Shown one piece after another: positions 28,692-38,843 of a DNA stretch of 64,000 nt. Source of the DNA: Methylobacterium sp. B4 (lineage in GTDB: Bacteria; Pseudomonadota; Alphaproteobacteria; Rhizobiales; Beijerinckiaceae); the NCBI RefSeq assembly GCF_003201865.1, contig NZ_QJJJ01000010.1, forward strand, positions 111,771-175,770. The letters are read 5' to 3'. The position numbers and the translations under genes were made by a program. The stretch's first letter is position 1; each line of letters begins with the position of its first letter. A model generated the notes under the pieces. The model worked only from the letters and a program-made list of their open reading frames with translations. It was not told where the DNA came from and made no database searches.

Positions 28692-31600
28692 GTGAAGGAC
28701 TTCAACCTTTCCGACTGGGCGCTCGGCCACCGTTCGCTGGTCTGGTTCCTGATGCTCGTCTGCCTGGTCGCCGGGGTGATGGCCTATTCACGCCTCGGCC
28801 GCGAGGAGGATCCGCCCTTCGCCATCAAGACCATGGTGGTCCAGGCGAGCTGGCCGGGTGCCACGATCAAGGACACGCTCGATCAGGTCACCGACCGGAT
28901 CGAGAAGGAGCTCCAGCAGATCAACGCCCTCGACTACGTCAGGAGCTACACCACGCCGGGCCAGGCGACGGTGTTCGTCCAGTTCCGCGACACGACGCGC
29001 AAGGAGGAGATTCAGCCCGCCTTCTACCAAGTGAGGAAGCGCCTGGGCGACATCCAGCACACCTTCCCCGAGGGCGTGCGGGGGCCGTCCTTCAACGACG
29101 AGTTCGGCGACGTCTACGGCAACGTCTACGCCTTCACCGCCGACGGCCTGACCCACCGGCAGCTGCGCGACTACGTCGAGGGCGTGCGCACCGAGGTGCT
29201 CAAGGTGCCCAATATCGGCAAGACCCTGCTGATGGGCGTACAGGGCGAGACGATCTATCTCGATTTCTCCACCCGCAAGCTCGCGGGCTACGGCATCGAC
29301 ATCCAGGCGCTGATCCGGGCGCTGCAATCGCAGAACGCGGTGGCCGCCTCGGGCGTGGTCCAGGCGGGGCCGGAGCGGGTCTCCCTGCGGGTGAGCGGCC
29401 AGTTCTCCTCCGAGGACTCGCTGCGCAACGTGAATCTCCGCTTCAACGACCGCTTCTTCCGCCTCGCGGACGTGGCCGAGATCTCCCGCGGCTACGAGGA
29501 TCCGCCCGCCGCGATGTTCCGCGTCGGCGGCCGGCCGGCGATCGGGCTCGCCATCGCCATGCGTCCCAACGCCAACCTCCTGAAGTTCGGCGAGGACCTC
29601 AAGGAGCGCATGCACGTCATCGAGGGCAAGCTGCCGATCGGCGTCGGCATCCACCTCGTCTCCGACCAGCCCAAGATCGTCGAGGAGGCGGTCGGCGGCT
29701 TCACCAAGGCGCTGGTCGAGGCGGTCGTGATCGTGCTGGTCGTGAGCTTCGTGAGCCTGGGCCTGCGCGCGGGCCTCGTGGTGGCGATCTCGATCCCGCT
29801 CGTGCTCGCCATCGTCTTCGTGGTCATGCAGGTGATGGGCGTCACCCTCCAGCGCATCTCGCTCGGCGCCCTCATCATCGCCCTGGGGCTCTTGGTCGAC
29901 GACGCGATGATCACCGTCGAGATGATGGTGGCCCGCCTCGAACTCGGCGACAACCTCAAGAAGGCGGCGACCTTCGCCTACACCTCCACCGCCTTCCCGA
30001 TGCTCACCGGCACGCTGGTGACCGTGGCGGGCTTTCTGCCGATCGGCTTCAACGGCTCCTCGGCGGGCGAGTACACCTACTCGCTCTTCGTCGTCATCGC
30101 CGCCTCGCTCCTGGTCTCCTGGGTGGTCGCGGTGCTGTTCGCGCCGCTGCTCGGCGTGACCCTTCTCCCCAAGACCATGAAGCATCATGCGGAGCGACAG
30201 GGCCTGTTCACCCGCGCCTTCATGGCGGTGCTGCGGGTGGCGATGCGGCTGCGCTGGATCACCGTGATCGTCTGCGTCGCGCTGATGGGGCTCGCCGTGG
30301 TCGGGATGGGGCACGTGCAGCAGCAGTTCTTCCCCTCCTCCGACCGCTCCGAGGTGCTCGTCGACCTGACGCTGCCGCAGAACGCCACCATCGCCGAGAC
30401 CCGGGCGCAGATGGACCGCTTCGAGGCGCATCTGAAGGACGATCCCGACATCGAGCGCTGGAGCTCCTACGTCGGTCAGGGCGCGGTGCGCTTCTACCTG
30501 CCGCTCGACCAGCAGCTCGCCAACGCCTTCTTCGGCCAGATCGTGATCGTCACGAAGTCGCTGGAGATCCGCGATGGGGTCGTCGCACGGCTGCAGAAGA
30601 TCGGCCGGCACGACTTCGTCGGCACCGACGTGCTGGTGCAGCCGCTCAATCTCGGCCCGCCCGTGGGCCGCCCGATCCAGTACCGCCTCTCGGGACCCGA
30701 CGTGCAGGAGGTGCGCCGGCTCGGGCTCAAGCTCGCCGACGTGGTGGCGAGCGACAAGCGGCTGGCCGTGCCGACCTTCGACTGGAACGAGCCGGGCAAG
30801 GTGCTGCGCGTCGAGATCCTCCAGGACAAGGCGCGCCAGCTCGGCGTCACCAGCCAGGACATCGCCGGCATCCTCAACGGCGTCGTGGGCGGTCAGGCGA
30901 TCACGCAGGTGCGCGATTCGATCTACCTCGTGAACGTGGTGGGGCGCGCCCGCACGGTGGAGCGCACCTCCCTCGACACGCTCCAGAGCCTTCAGGTCGC
31001 CCTTTCCAACGGCTCCGTCGTGCCGATCCTGGCCTTTGCCCGGATCGACTACGATCTGGAGCAGCCGATCGTCTGGCGCCGCGACCGGGTGCCGACGCTG
31101 ACGGTGCGCGCCACCATCAACGACGCGACCCAGCCGCCCACCGTGGTCGCCGCGCTCCAGCCCGCCATCGACGCCTACGTCGAGGCGCTGCCGGAGGGCT
31201 ACACCCTGGCCACCGGCGGCGCGGTCGAGGAGGCGGGCAAGGGCCAGGGACCGATCGCGGCCGTGGTGCCGGTGATGCTGCTGGCCATGGCCTTCTTCCT
31301 GATGATCCAGCTCCAGAGCTTCCAGAAGCTCTTTCTGGTGTTCTCCGTGGCGCCGCTCGGCCTGATCGGCGTGGTCCCGGCCCTGCTGCTCTTCGACAAG
31401 CCGATGGGCTTCGTGGCGATCCTCGGCATCCTGGCCCTGATCGGCATCATCGTGCGCAACGCCGTGATCCTCGTGAGCCAGATCGAGGAATGCGAGGCCG
31501 AGGGGATGGAACCCTGGGACGCCGTGGTCGAGGCCACGCGCCACCGCATGCGGCCGATCCTGCTCACGGCCGCGGCCGCCAGCCTCGGCCTGATCCCGAT

Positions 31601-31751
31601 CGCCCGCGAGGTGTTCTGGGGCCCGATGGCCTACGCCATGATCGGCGGCATCCTCGCGGCGACCCTGCTGACGCTGCTGTTCCTGCCCGCGCTCTATGTC
31701 GGCTGGTACCGGATCAAGGCGCCGCGGCGGGAGGCGGCCGGGGGGCACTGA
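28692..31751 (+). CDS. RND efflux pump, inner membrane transporter
   Basis: 1019 aa from a GTG at 28692, preceded by AAAGG. Twelve membrane helices in the RND 1+5, 1+5 layout, with two large periplasmic loops; the proton-relay motif in TM4 is GLLVDDAMITVEMM (two adjacent Asp). The start LSDWALGHRSLVWFLMLVCL and REEDPPFAIKTMVV put it in the group of ACR-type pumps linked to two adaptors. Exports hydrophobic compounds; substrate not predictable. Last gene of the operon; no outer-membrane channel gene follows, so it presumably uses a TolC encoded elsewhere. Confidence 0.95.
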   Translation: MKDFNLSDWALGHRSLVWFLMLVCLVAGVMAYSRLGREEDPPFAIKTMVVQASWPGATIKDTLDQVTDRIEKELQQINALDYVRSYTTPGQATVFVQFRDTTRKEEIQPAFYQVRKRLGDIQHTFPEGVRGPSFNDEFGDVYGNVYAFTADGLTHRQLRDYVEGVRTEVLKVPNIGKTLLMGVQGETIYLDFSTRKLAGYGIDIQALIRALQSQNAVAASGVVQAGPERVSLRVSGQFSSEDSLRNVNLRFNDRFFRLADVAEISRGYEDPPAAMFRVGGRPAIGLAIAMRPNANLLKFGEDLKERMHVIEGKLPIGVGIHLVSDQPKIVEEAVGGFTKALVEAVVIVLVVSFVSLGLRAGLVVAISIPLVLAIVFVVMQVMGVTLQRISLGALIIALGLLVDDAMITVEMMVARLELGDNLKKAATFAYTSTAFPMLTGTLVTVAGFLPIGFNGSSAGEYTYSLFVVIAASLLVSWVVAVLFAPLLGVTLLPKTMKHHAERQGLFTRAFMAVLRVAMRLRWITVIVCVALMGLAVVGMGHVQQQFFPSSDRSEVLVDLTLPQNATIAETRAQMDRFEAHLKDDPDIERWSSYVGQGAVRFYLPLDQQLANAFFGQIVIVTKSLEIRDGVVARLQKIGRHDFVGTDVLVQPLNLGPPVGRPIQYRLSGPDVQEVRRLGLKLADVVASDKRLAVPTFDWNEPGKVLRVEILQDKARQLGVTSQDIAGILNGVVGGQAITQVRDSIYLVNVVGRARTVERTSLDTLQSLQVALSNGSVVPILAFARIDYDLEQPIVWRRDRVPTLTVRATINDATQPPTVVAALQPAIDAYVEALPEGYTLATGGAVEEAGKGQGPIAAVVPVMLLAMAFFLMIQLQSFQKLFLVFSVAPLGLIGVVPALLLFDKPMGFVAILGILALIGIIVRNAVILVSQIEECEAEGMEPWDAVVEATRHRMRPILLTAAAASLGLIPIAREVFWGPMAYAMIGGILAATLLTLLFLPALYVGWYRIKAPRREAAGGH

Positions 31752-31781
31752 ACCTGGCCGCGCGTCACGCTGGCACTGCCC

Positions 31782-31810
31782 GCAGGGCGCGAGCGAAGTT
31801 CGCGCCCTGC
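31782..31810 (+). terminator. Stem-loop after the RND operon
   Basis: GCAGGGCGCGA at 31782-31792 pairs perfectly with TCGCGCCCTGC at 31800-31810, around a seven-base loop, 31 bases after the pump stop. No T-run, but the stem is strong and well placed. Confidence 0.6.
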
Positions 31811-32016
31811 ACGGAAGCGTCGCTGTCCAATCTTGCGGCTCGGCGACATCATGCATTCCGTGCGTAACGTGATGCTTTATATCCCGCGCGAACGCGTTAG
31901 ATCTGCTTTCGTTGCATGGCCGGCCTGTGCCGCCTGTTGCGACGCCAAATACTCTTTGCGGATGTAAGCCCATCCGCTAGGCACATGCCGAACGCCGCGC
32001 CAAGGTGGCGGCTTCG

Positions 32017-33381
32017 ATGCACCCCCAGTCGAGCCGGCTGCCCGCGATGACCACCGACCACGCCACGGCCAATTCCCAATCCCTGGAGCGGGACGCGCAG
32101 GTGGCCATGAGCCACCACGACGTCAGTCCCAACGACATCGCGCTCGGCGTGGTGATCGGCCGGGCCTCGGAATATTTCGACTTCTTCGTGTTCGGCATCG
32201 CCTCGGTGCTGGTGTTCCCGAAGGTGTTCTTCCCCTTCGCCGACGCGCTGACGGGCACGCTCTACTCCTTCGCCATCTTCGCGCTGGCCTTCGTCGCCCG
32301 TCCGCTCGGGTCGATCTTCTTCATGAAGATCCACCAGCGGCACGGGCGCGGCGTCAAGCTCACCATCGCCCTGTTCCTGCTCGGCGGCTCCACCGCGGCG
32401 ATCAGCTTCCTGCCGAGCTACAACTCGATCGGCGTCGTCGCCATCGAGCTGCTCGCGGTGCTGCGGGTCGCGCAGGGCTTCGCGCTCGGCGGCGCCTGGG
32501 ACGGCATGGCCTCCCTGCTCGCCCTCAACGCCCCCCGGGAGCGCCGGGGCTGGTACGCGATGATCCCGCAGCTCGGCGCGCCCATCGGCTTCATGGTGGC
32601 GAGCGCCCTGTTCGCGTTCTTCTCCGTCAACCTCACGCCGGAAGACTTCATCGACTGGGGCTGGCGCTTCCCGTTCTTCTGCGCCTTCACCATCAACGTC
32701 GTGGCCCTGTTCGCGCGCCTGCGCCTCGTCGCCACCCCGGAATTCACCCGCCTCCTCGACAAGGGGCGCCTGGAGCCGGTCGGCATCGTCGATCTCGCCC
32801 GCCACCACGCCCTCGACGTGTGGATCGGCGCCTTCGTGCCGCTGGCGAGCTTCGCCCTGTTCCACCTCGTGACGATCTTCCCGATCGCCTGGCTCGCCCT
32901 GTCGAGCGAGCGCTCGGCCGGCGACTTCCTGATGGTGCAGTTCTCCGGCGCCATCATCTGCGCCGGCGCGGTCGCCGCCTCGGGCCTGATCGCCGACCAG
33001 ATCGGGCGGCGCAACCTGCTCATCATCAGCGCCGGGCTCATCGCCGCGTTCGCCTGCGGCAGCATCCTGGCGCCGCTGATCTTCGGCGAGAACGCCATCG
33101 GCCAGACGATCTACGTCAATATCGGCTTCATGCTGCTCGGCCTGTCCTACGGCCAGACCGCGGGCGCCGTGACCTCGCGGCTCGGGGCCCGCTACCGCTA
33201 CACCGGTGCGGCTCTGACCTCGGACCTCGCCTGGCTGTTCGGCGCGGGGTTCGCGCCGCTGGTGGTGCTGTACCTCTCCACGGCCTACGGGCTGGCCATG
33301 GTCGGCGTCTACCTGCTGTCGGGCGCCCTGGCGACGCTGCTCGCGCTGTATCTCGACCGTTCCGAGATGCGTCAGATGTGA
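32017..33381 (+). CDS. MFS transporter of the metabolite:proton symporter (MHS) type
   Basis: 454 aa from ATG 32017, which has AAGGTGG upstream; MTTDHAT at 32047 and a GTG at 32005 are alternatives. About 12 membrane helices. MHS features: IGRASEYFDFFVFGIASVLV with the charged pair in TM1, ALAFVARPLGSIFF, and the cytoplasmic loop HGRGVKLT. Related proteins import shikimate, citrate, proline or ketoglutarate; this substrate is unknown. It is 266 bases after the RND operon and has its own low-GC promoter area near 31865-31880. Confidence 0.9.
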   Translation: MHPQSSRLPAMTTDHATANSQSLERDAQVAMSHHDVSPNDIALGVVIGRASEYFDFFVFGIASVLVFPKVFFPFADALTGTLYSFAIFALAFVARPLGSIFFMKIHQRHGRGVKLTIALFLLGGSTAAISFLPSYNSIGVVAIELLAVLRVAQGFALGGAWDGMASLLALNAPRERRGWYAMIPQLGAPIGFMVASALFAFFSVNLTPEDFIDWGWRFPFFCAFTINVVALFARLRLVATPEFTRLLDKGRLEPVGIVDLARHHALDVWIGAFVPLASFALFHLVTIFPIAWLALSSERSAGDFLMVQFSGAIICAGAVAASGLIADQIGRRNLLIISAGLIAAFACGSILAPLIFGENAIGQTIYVNIGFMLLGLSYGQTAGAVTSRLGARYRYTGAALTSDLAWLFGAGFAPLVVLYLSTAYGLAMVGVYLLSGALATLLALYLDRSEMRQM

Positions 33382-33460
33382 TGTGTCCGTTCCGCGGGGG
33401 CACCCGCGGGAGGAGACCCGAACCGTCGCCGCGCGGGACGAGACCCGCGTGGCCCTTGCG

Positions 33461-34660
33461 ATGGAACGAAGATTCGTGGCCATGACCGCCCTCCGTCCGC
33501 CAAAGGCACGCGCGCTCTCCCGCGCCGCGGCCCCTTCCGTGGCACGCTCCCCGATCCGCTCCGCCTCCCGGCTCCTGCGGGGCCTCGTCCTGCTGCCCCT
33601 GTTCGGGCTTCTGGCCGGCTGCAACCTCGTGGTCATGCAGCCCTCCGGCGACATCGCCATGCAGCAGCGCAACCTCGTCCTGGCCTCGACGGGGTTGATG
33701 CTGCTCATCATCGTGCCGGTGATCGCGCTGACCCTGCTGTTCGCGTGGCGCTACCGCGCCTCGAACACGGAGGCCCGCCACGACCCCGACTGGGACCACT
33801 CGACCGGGCTCGAGGTGGTGATCTGGACCGCGCCGCTGATGATCATCATCGCGCTGGGCGCGCTGACCTGGATCAGCACCCACACCCTCGACCCGTTCCG
33901 GCCGCTCTCGCGCATCGAGCCGGGCAAGCCGGTGGCGGCGGACGTGAAGCCGCTGGAGGTGCAGGTCGTCGCCCTCGACTGGAAGTGGCTGTTCTTCATC
34001 CCCGAATACAACATCGCGACCGTCAACGAGCTGGCCGCGCCGGTGAACCGGCCGATCAGCTTCAAGATCACCGCCTCCTCGGTGATGAACGCCTTCTACA
34101 TCCCGGCCTTGGCCGGCATGATCTACGCCATGCCCGGCATGGAGACGAAGCTGCACGCGGTGATCAACCGGGCGGGCGAGTTCGACGGCCTGTCCTCGCA
34201 CTACAGCGGCACCGGCTTCTCGCGCATGACGTTCAAGTTCCACGGGCTCGACGGCGACGGCTTCGACCAGTGGGTCGCCAAAGTGAAGCAGCAGGGTTCG
34301 GAGCTGACCCGCGATGCCTATCTGGAGCTGGAGCGCCCGAGCGAGCGGGTGCCCGTCACCTATTACGGCTCCTTCACCGACGGCCTGTTCGGCTCGATCG
34401 TCAACATGTGCGCCGTCCCCGGCAAGATGTGCATGCGCGAGATGATGACGATCGACGCCAAGGGCGGCGCCGGCAAGGACAGCCGCGAGAACGCCGCGCG
34501 GCTGCAATACGACAACCGCCACACGGAGCGGGGCGACGAGGCACCGGGCGCGACCACGCCCGCCTCGCACCGCGCGCCGAAGAGCGAAACGCCCGACGCC
34601 GACAAGACCCACGAGGGCAGTGGCCAGGGCCACACCGCCCCCGACCAGACCAACAACTGA
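33461..34660 (+). CDS. cyoA: Cytochrome bo3 ubiquinol oxidase subunit II
   Basis: 399 aa from ATG 33461; ATG 33482 seven codons later is also possible. The N-terminus has a lipobox (LFGLLAGC) after a basic region, then two membrane helices ([20 protein letters not shown] and [20 protein letters not shown]) and a periplasmic cupredoxin domain ([40 protein letters not shown]). The CuA ligands are absent, as expected for a quinol rather than a cytochrome c oxidase. The C-terminal 80 residues are polar and longer than in E. coli. First gene of cyoABCD. Confidence 0.94.
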   Translation: MERRFVAMTALRPPKARALSRAAAPSVARSPIRSASRLLRGLVLLPLFGLLAGCNLVVMQPSGDIAMQQRNLVLASTGLMLLIIVPVIALTLLFAWRYRASNTEARHDPDWDHSTGLEVVIWTAPLMIIIALGALTWISTHTLDPFRPLSRIEPGKPVAADVKPLEVQVVALDWKWLFFIPEYNIATVNELAAPVNRPISFKITASSVMNAFYIPALAGMIYAMPGMETKLHAVINRAGEFDGLSSHYSGTGFSRMTFKFHGLDGDGFDQWVAKVKQQGSELTRDAYLELERPSERVPVTYYGSFTDGLFGSIVNMCAVPGKMCMREMMTIDAKGGAGKDSRENAARLQYDNRHTERGDEAPGATTPASHRAPKSETPDADKTHEGSGQGHTAPDQTNN

Positions 34661-34697
34661 TCCGTCGCCGCCCCGGATTCACGGACGAGTTCGACCC

Positions 34698-36704
34698 ATG
34701 TTCTCAAACCCGGATCTGCAGAAGCTCCTGTTCGGGCGCCTCACCCTCGAGGACATCCCGTTCCACGAGCCGATCCTGCAAGTCACCTTCGCAGGCGTCG
34801 TGGTGGCCGGCATCGCCGTGCTCGCCACGATCACCTATTTCCGCTTCTGGGGTCCGCTCTGGCGCGACTGGCTGACCTCGGTCGATCACAAGAAGATCGG
34901 CATCATGTACGTCGTGCTGGCGCTCGTGATGCTGCTGCGCGGCTTTGCCGACGCGCTGCTGATGCGCTCGCAGCAGGCCATCGCCTTCGGTGCCAACGAG
35001 GGCTACCTGCCGCCGCATCACTACGACCAGATCTTCACCGCCCACGGCGTGATCATGATCTTCTTCGTGGCAATGCCCTTCGTCACGGGTCTGATGAACT
35101 ACGTCGTGCCCCTGCAGATCGGCGCGCGCGACGTCGCCTTCCCCTTCCTCAACAACTTTTCCTTCTGGATGACGGTCTCCGGCGCCGTCACCGTGATGAT
35201 CTCGCTCTTCATCGGCGAGTTCGCCCGCACCGGCTGGCTCGCCTACCCGCCGCTCTCGGGGGCCGACATGAGCCCGGGGGTCGGCGTCGACTACTACATC
35301 TGGGGCCTGCAGATCGCAGGCATCGGCACGACCTTGTCGGGCATCAACCTGATCGCGACCATCGTGAAGATGCGCGCGCCGGGCCTGTCCATGATGAAGA
35401 TGCCGATCTTCACCTGGACTTCGCTGTGCACCAACGTGCTCATCGTCGCTGCCTTCCCGATCCTCGCCGCCGTTCTCGCGCTGCTGACCCTCGACCGCTA
35501 CGTCGGCACGCACTTCTTCACGAACGACCTCGGCGGCAATCCGATGATGTACTTCAACCTCATCTGGATCTGGGGCCATCCGGAGGTCTACATCCTCATC
35601 CTGCCCGCCTTCGGCATCTTCTCCGAGGTGACCTCGACCTTCTCCGGCAAGCGCCTGTTCGGCTACACCTCGATGGTCTACGCGACCGTCGTCATCACGA
35701 TCCTCTCCTACCTCGTGTGGCTGCACCACTTCTTCACGATGGGCTCGGGCGCCAACGTGAACTCGTTCTTCGGCCTCACGACGATGATCATCTCGATCCC
35801 GACGGGCGCCAAGATCTTCAACTGGCTGTTCACGATGTATCGCGGCCGGATCCGCTTCGACGTGCCGATGCTGTGGACCGTGAGCTTCATGGTCACCTTC
35901 ACCATCGGCGGCATGACCGGCGTGCTGCTCGCCGTGCCCCCGGCCGACTTCGTGCTGCACAACTCGCTGTTCCTGATCGCGCACTTCCACAACGTGATCA
36001 TCGGCGGCGTGCTGTTCGGCATGTTCGCCGGCGTGAACTACTGGTTCCCGAAGGCCTTCGGCTTCAAGCTCGACGAGTTCTGGGGCAAGGTCAGCTTCTG
36101 GTTCTGGACGATCGGCTTCTACGTCGCCTTCATGCCGCTCTACGTGCTGGGGCTCATGGGCGTCACCCGCCGCGTCCAGCACTTCGAGGACACCTCCCTG
36201 CAGCCGTGGTTCGTCGTCGCCGCCATCGGCGCGGGCCTGATCGCGCTGGGCATCGGGGCGATGATCGTGCAGTTCGCCGTCTCGATCAAAAACCGCGAGG
36301 CGCTGCGCGACGTGACCGGCGATCCCTGGGGCGGCCGGACGCTCGAATGGTCCACCTCCTCGCCGCCGCCGGACTACAACTTCGCCTTCACGCCCGTGGT
36401 GCGCGGCCTCGACGCGTGGTGGGAGATGAAGGCCCGCGGCTTCCAGCGGCCGATGGCCGGCTACAAGCCGATCCACATGCCCAGGAACACCGCCACCGGC
36501 GTGATCCTGGGCGTCATCAGCATCGCCTTCTCCTTCGCGATGATCTGGTACATCTGGTGGCTGGCGGCTCTTGCCTTCGCGGCGACGCTCGCCGTCTCGA
36601 TCATCCACACCTTCAACTACAACCGCGACTTCTACATCCCCGCCGATACGGTCGCCCGCACCGAGGCGCAGCGGACCGAGGCGCTGGCGGCGGTACGGGC
36701 CTGA
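34698..36704 (+). CDS. cyoB: Cytochrome bo3 ubiquinol oxidase subunit I
   Basis: 668 aa from ATG 34698 ([20 protein letters not shown]). It carries haem b, haem o3 and CuB. The low-spin haem ligand is in [14 protein letters not shown]; CuB ligands and the Tyr cross-link are in [16 protein letters not shown] and [10 protein letters not shown]; the haem o3 and b ligands are in [12 protein letters not shown]. The D-channel Asn/Asp region [20 protein letters not shown] is intact. Fifteen membrane helices. It reduces O2 and pumps protons at the inner membrane. Confidence 0.97.
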   Translation: MFSNPDLQKLLFGRLTLEDIPFHEPILQVTFAGVVVAGIAVLATITYFRFWGPLWRDWLTSVDHKKIGIMYVVLALVMLLRGFADALLMRSQQAIAFGANEGYLPPHHYDQIFTAHGVIMIFFVAMPFVTGLMNYVVPLQIGARDVAFPFLNNFSFWMTVSGAVTVMISLFIGEFARTGWLAYPPLSGADMSPGVGVDYYIWGLQIAGIGTTLSGINLIATIVKMRAPGLSMMKMPIFTWTSLCTNVLIVAAFPILAAVLALLTLDRYVGTHFFTNDLGGNPMMYFNLIWIWGHPEVYILILPAFGIFSEVTSTFSGKRLFGYTSMVYATVVITILSYLVWLHHFFTMGSGANVNSFFGLTTMIISIPTGAKIFNWLFTMYRGRIRFDVPMLWTVSFMVTFTIGGMTGVLLAVPPADFVLHNSLFLIAHFHNVIIGGVLFGMFAGVNYWFPKAFGFKLDEFWGKVSFWFWTIGFYVAFMPLYVLGLMGVTRRVQHFEDTSLQPWFVVAAIGAGLIALGIGAMIVQFAVSIKNREALRDVTGDPWGGRTLEWSTSSPPPDYNFAFTPVVRGLDAWWEMKARGFQRPMAGYKPIHMPRNTATGVILGVISIAFSFAMIWYIWWLAALAFAATLAVSIIHTFNYNRDFYIPADTVARTEAQRTEALAAVRA

Positions 36705-36709
36705 GCACC

Positions 36710-37345
36710 ATGGCATCTCACGCGACTCAAAGCCTGGGCGACGGCGCGGACGACCGCGTCTTCCTCGATCTCGAAGGCGAGCATCACCCGGAAGGGAGCA
36801 CGATGCTCGGCTTCTGGATCTACCTCATGAGCGACTGCCTCATCTTCGCGGTGCTGTTCGCCACCTACGCCGTGCTCGGCCGCAACTACGCGGCCGGGCC
36901 CGCCCCCAAGGACCTGTTCGACCTGTCCCTGGTGGCGGTGAACACGTCGATGCTGCTGTTTTCCTCCATCACCTACGGCTTCGCCATGCTGGAGATGGCC
37001 AAGGACAACATCGCCCGGACGCAACTCTGGCTCGCGGTGACCGGCCTGTTCGGCGCGGCCTTCGTCGGGCTCGAACTCTACGAGTTCGCGCACCTGATCC
37101 ACGAGGGCGCCACGCCCCAGCGCAGCGCCTTCCTGTCCTCGTTCTACACCCTGGTCGGAACCCACGGCCTGCACGTCACCTTCGGCATCGTCTGGCTCGT
37201 GATCCTGATGATCCAGGTGCGCCAGCGCGGGCTGATCGCCGAGAACCAGCGCCGTCTGATGTGCCTGTCGATGTTCTGGCACTTCCTCGACGTCATCTGG
37301 ATCGGCGTCTTCACCTTCGTCTACCTCATGGGAGTCCTGCAATGA
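36710..37345 (+). CDS. cyoC: Cytochrome bo3 ubiquinol oxidase subunit III
   Basis: 211 aa from ATG 36710, five bases after the cyoB stop. Five membrane helices; MLGFWIYLMSDCLIFAVLFA, TYAVLGRNYAAGPAPKDLFD and SFYTLVGTHGLHVTFGIVW are typical of CyoC. The stop overlaps the cyoD start (AATGA). Confidence 0.95.
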   Translation: MASHATQSLGDGADDRVFLDLEGEHHPEGSTMLGFWIYLMSDCLIFAVLFATYAVLGRNYAAGPAPKDLFDLSLVAVNTSMLLFSSITYGFAMLEMAKDNIARTQLWLAVTGLFGAAFVGLELYEFAHLIHEGATPQRSAFLSSFYTLVGTHGLHVTFGIVWLVILMIQVRQRGLIAENQRRLMCLSMFWHFLDVIWIGVFTFVYLMGVLQ

Positions 37346-37752
37346 GCGGGGCAGCGCACGCCAACGACCACGGCCATGGCCACGGCCATGGCCATGCGCA
37401 TGGCCACGGGCAGGACGCCCACGGCCACGGCTCGTTCAAGGACTACGTGACGGGCTTCGTCCTGTCCGTCATCCTGACCGCGATCCCGTTCTGGCTGGTG
37501 ATGGGCGACGTTCTCGGCGACAAGCTCGTCACGAGCGTCGTCGTCCTCGGGCTGGCCGTGGTGCAGATCGTGGTCCACATGATCTACTTCCTGCACATGA
37601 ACACGAAGTCGGAGGGCGGCTGGACCTTCCTGGCGCTGATCTTCACGATCACCATCGTGGTCATCACGCTGTGCGGCTCGATCTGGGTCATGCACCACCT
37701 GAACAGCAACATGATGCCGACTTCCGTCGAGGACATGCGCCACGCCCCCTGA
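37342..37752 (+). CDS. cyoD: Cytochrome bo3 ubiquinol oxidase subunit IV with His-rich N-terminus
   Basis: 136 aa. Three membrane helices in SFKDYVTGFVLSVILTAIPF, VVVLGLAVVQIVVHMIYFLH and ALIFTITIVVITLCGSIWVM, the CyoD pattern. About residues 6-29 consist mainly of alternating His and Gly (HGHGHGHGHAHGHGQDAHGHG), longer than in well-studied CyoD. Such a stretch could bind Cu, Zn or Ni. The start overlaps the cyoC stop. Confidence 0.94.
   Translation: MSGAAHANDHGHGHGHGHAHGHGQDAHGHGSFKDYVTGFVLSVILTAIPFWLVMGDVLGDKLVTSVVVLGLAVVQIVVHMIYFLHMNTKSEGGWTFLALIFTITIVVITLCGSIWVMHHLNSNMMPTSVEDMRHAP
37368..37420 (+). repeat. Six-base repeats encoding the CyoD His-Gly stretch
   Basis: Alternating GGCCAC and GGCCAT units, with small variants, encode the His-Gly run of CyoD. 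Such a simple repeat could change in length by slippage in steps of two residues. Confidence 0.7.
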
Positions 37753-37831
37753 CGCGTCGCCCGACCGCTCGTCCTCGCCCGAGGCTTCCACTCCCGGGCG
37801 GGGGCGCTCGCTCCTCGCCCGGATCCTGCTG

Positions 37832-38539
37832 GTGCTGGCGGGGCTGGCCGTCACGGGCGTGTTCCTCGCGCTGGGCACCTGGCAGGTCGAGCGCCGGATC
37901 TGGAAGCTCGACCTGATCGCGCGCGTGGACGCCCGCATCCACGCCGAGCCCGTCCTCGCGCCGGGTCCGGAGGAGTGGCCCGGCCTCACCGCGGCCTCCG
38001 CCGAGTATCGCCGGCTCCGGCTGACGGGCCGCTTCCTCCACGACCGGGCGACCCTCGTCCAGGCGCTCACCGAGCGCGGCGCCGGCTTCTGGGTGCTCGT
38101 GCCGCTGGTCACGGATCGCGGCTTCACCGTCCTCGTCAACCGCGGCTTCGTGCCGGGCGAGGCCCGCACCCGCGCCGCCCGCGCGGCGGGCGAGCCGGAG
38201 GGCACGGTGACGGTGACCGGCCTGCTGCGCCTGTCCGAGCCCGGCGGCGGCTTCCTGCGCGCGAACGATCCGGGGGCCGAGCGCTGGTTCTCCCGCGACG
38301 TCGCGGCCATCGCCGCCGCCAGAGGGCTCGACCGGGAGCGCGCGCAGGAGGGCGCCGTCGCACCCTACTTCGTGGATGCCGATGCCGCGCCCAATCCCGG
38401 CGGCCTGCCGGTCGGCGGCCTCACGGTCGTGGCCTTCCCCAACACTCACCTCGTCTACGCGCTGACATGGTACGCCCTGGCGCTGATGAGCGCCGGCGCC
38501 CTCGTCTACGCCCTGCGCCGCCCGAACCCCGCGCGGTAG
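37832..38539 (+). CDS. SURF1 family cytochrome oxidase assembly protein
   Basis: 235 aa if it starts at the GTG at 37832. SURF1 hallmarks: a first membrane helix ending LALGTWQVERRIWKLDLI, YRRLRLTGRFLHD, GFWVLVPLVTDRGFTVLVNRGFVP (in two pieces), NTHLVYALTWYALALMSA near the C-terminal helix. It helps insert haem into subunit I at the inner membrane. The frame is open upstream to about 37715 and its translation (RSLLARILLV) continues the helix, but it contains no ATG or TTG, and no ribosome-binding site precedes the GTG. The true start is therefore uncertain and may be a rarer codon coupled to cyoD. Confidence 0.85.
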   Translation: MLAGLAVTGVFLALGTWQVERRIWKLDLIARVDARIHAEPVLAPGPEEWPGLTAASAEYRRLRLTGRFLHDRATLVQALTERGAGFWVLVPLVTDRGFTVLVNRGFVPGEARTRAARAAGEPEGTVTVTGLLRLSEPGGGFLRANDPGAERWFSRDVAAIAAARGLDRERAQEGAVAPYFVDADAAPNPGGLPVGGLTVVAFPNTHLVYALTWYALALMSAGALVYALRRPNPAR

Positions 38540-38843
38540 GCGAGCGCAACACCCTGCGGCTTCGCGCACGGGACGGGGCAAGCAACGGCTGGCGAAAGCC
38601 TCATGGAAAAGTGATTTCCGATCTGCGGAACCGCGCAAGCGACGGCCAGAACAGCGTATTCGCTCTTGTGCTTGCTTCGGATTCATATCGAGGCAAGAAT
38701 GTTTTCCGCCGATTCGGGCGCGGCAGGGATCTGCTGCGGCCGTGTCGGTCTTTGTGCCCGGAAGGACCGGCGCCCGTCGCGTCGGTTGGAATCGAGGATC
38801 ACGGCGCATCCGCGCCGTCCGCCATCAAGCGAGCGGAGCCGCC
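38540..38843. other. Gap after the cyo/SURF1 operon
   Basis: 304 bases between the SURF1 gene and the next small gene. A patch of lower GC near 38600-38710 may hold a promoter. No gene, repeat or clear hairpin seen. Confidence 0.5.

Noticed and set aside
28788..31973. A 1061-codon open frame on the minus strand opposite the RND pump
   Set aside because: It is rich in His, Asp, Gly and Arg as expected for an antisense shadow of GC-rich coding DNA, while the plus strand has a full RND pump with membrane helices and the TM4 double Asp.
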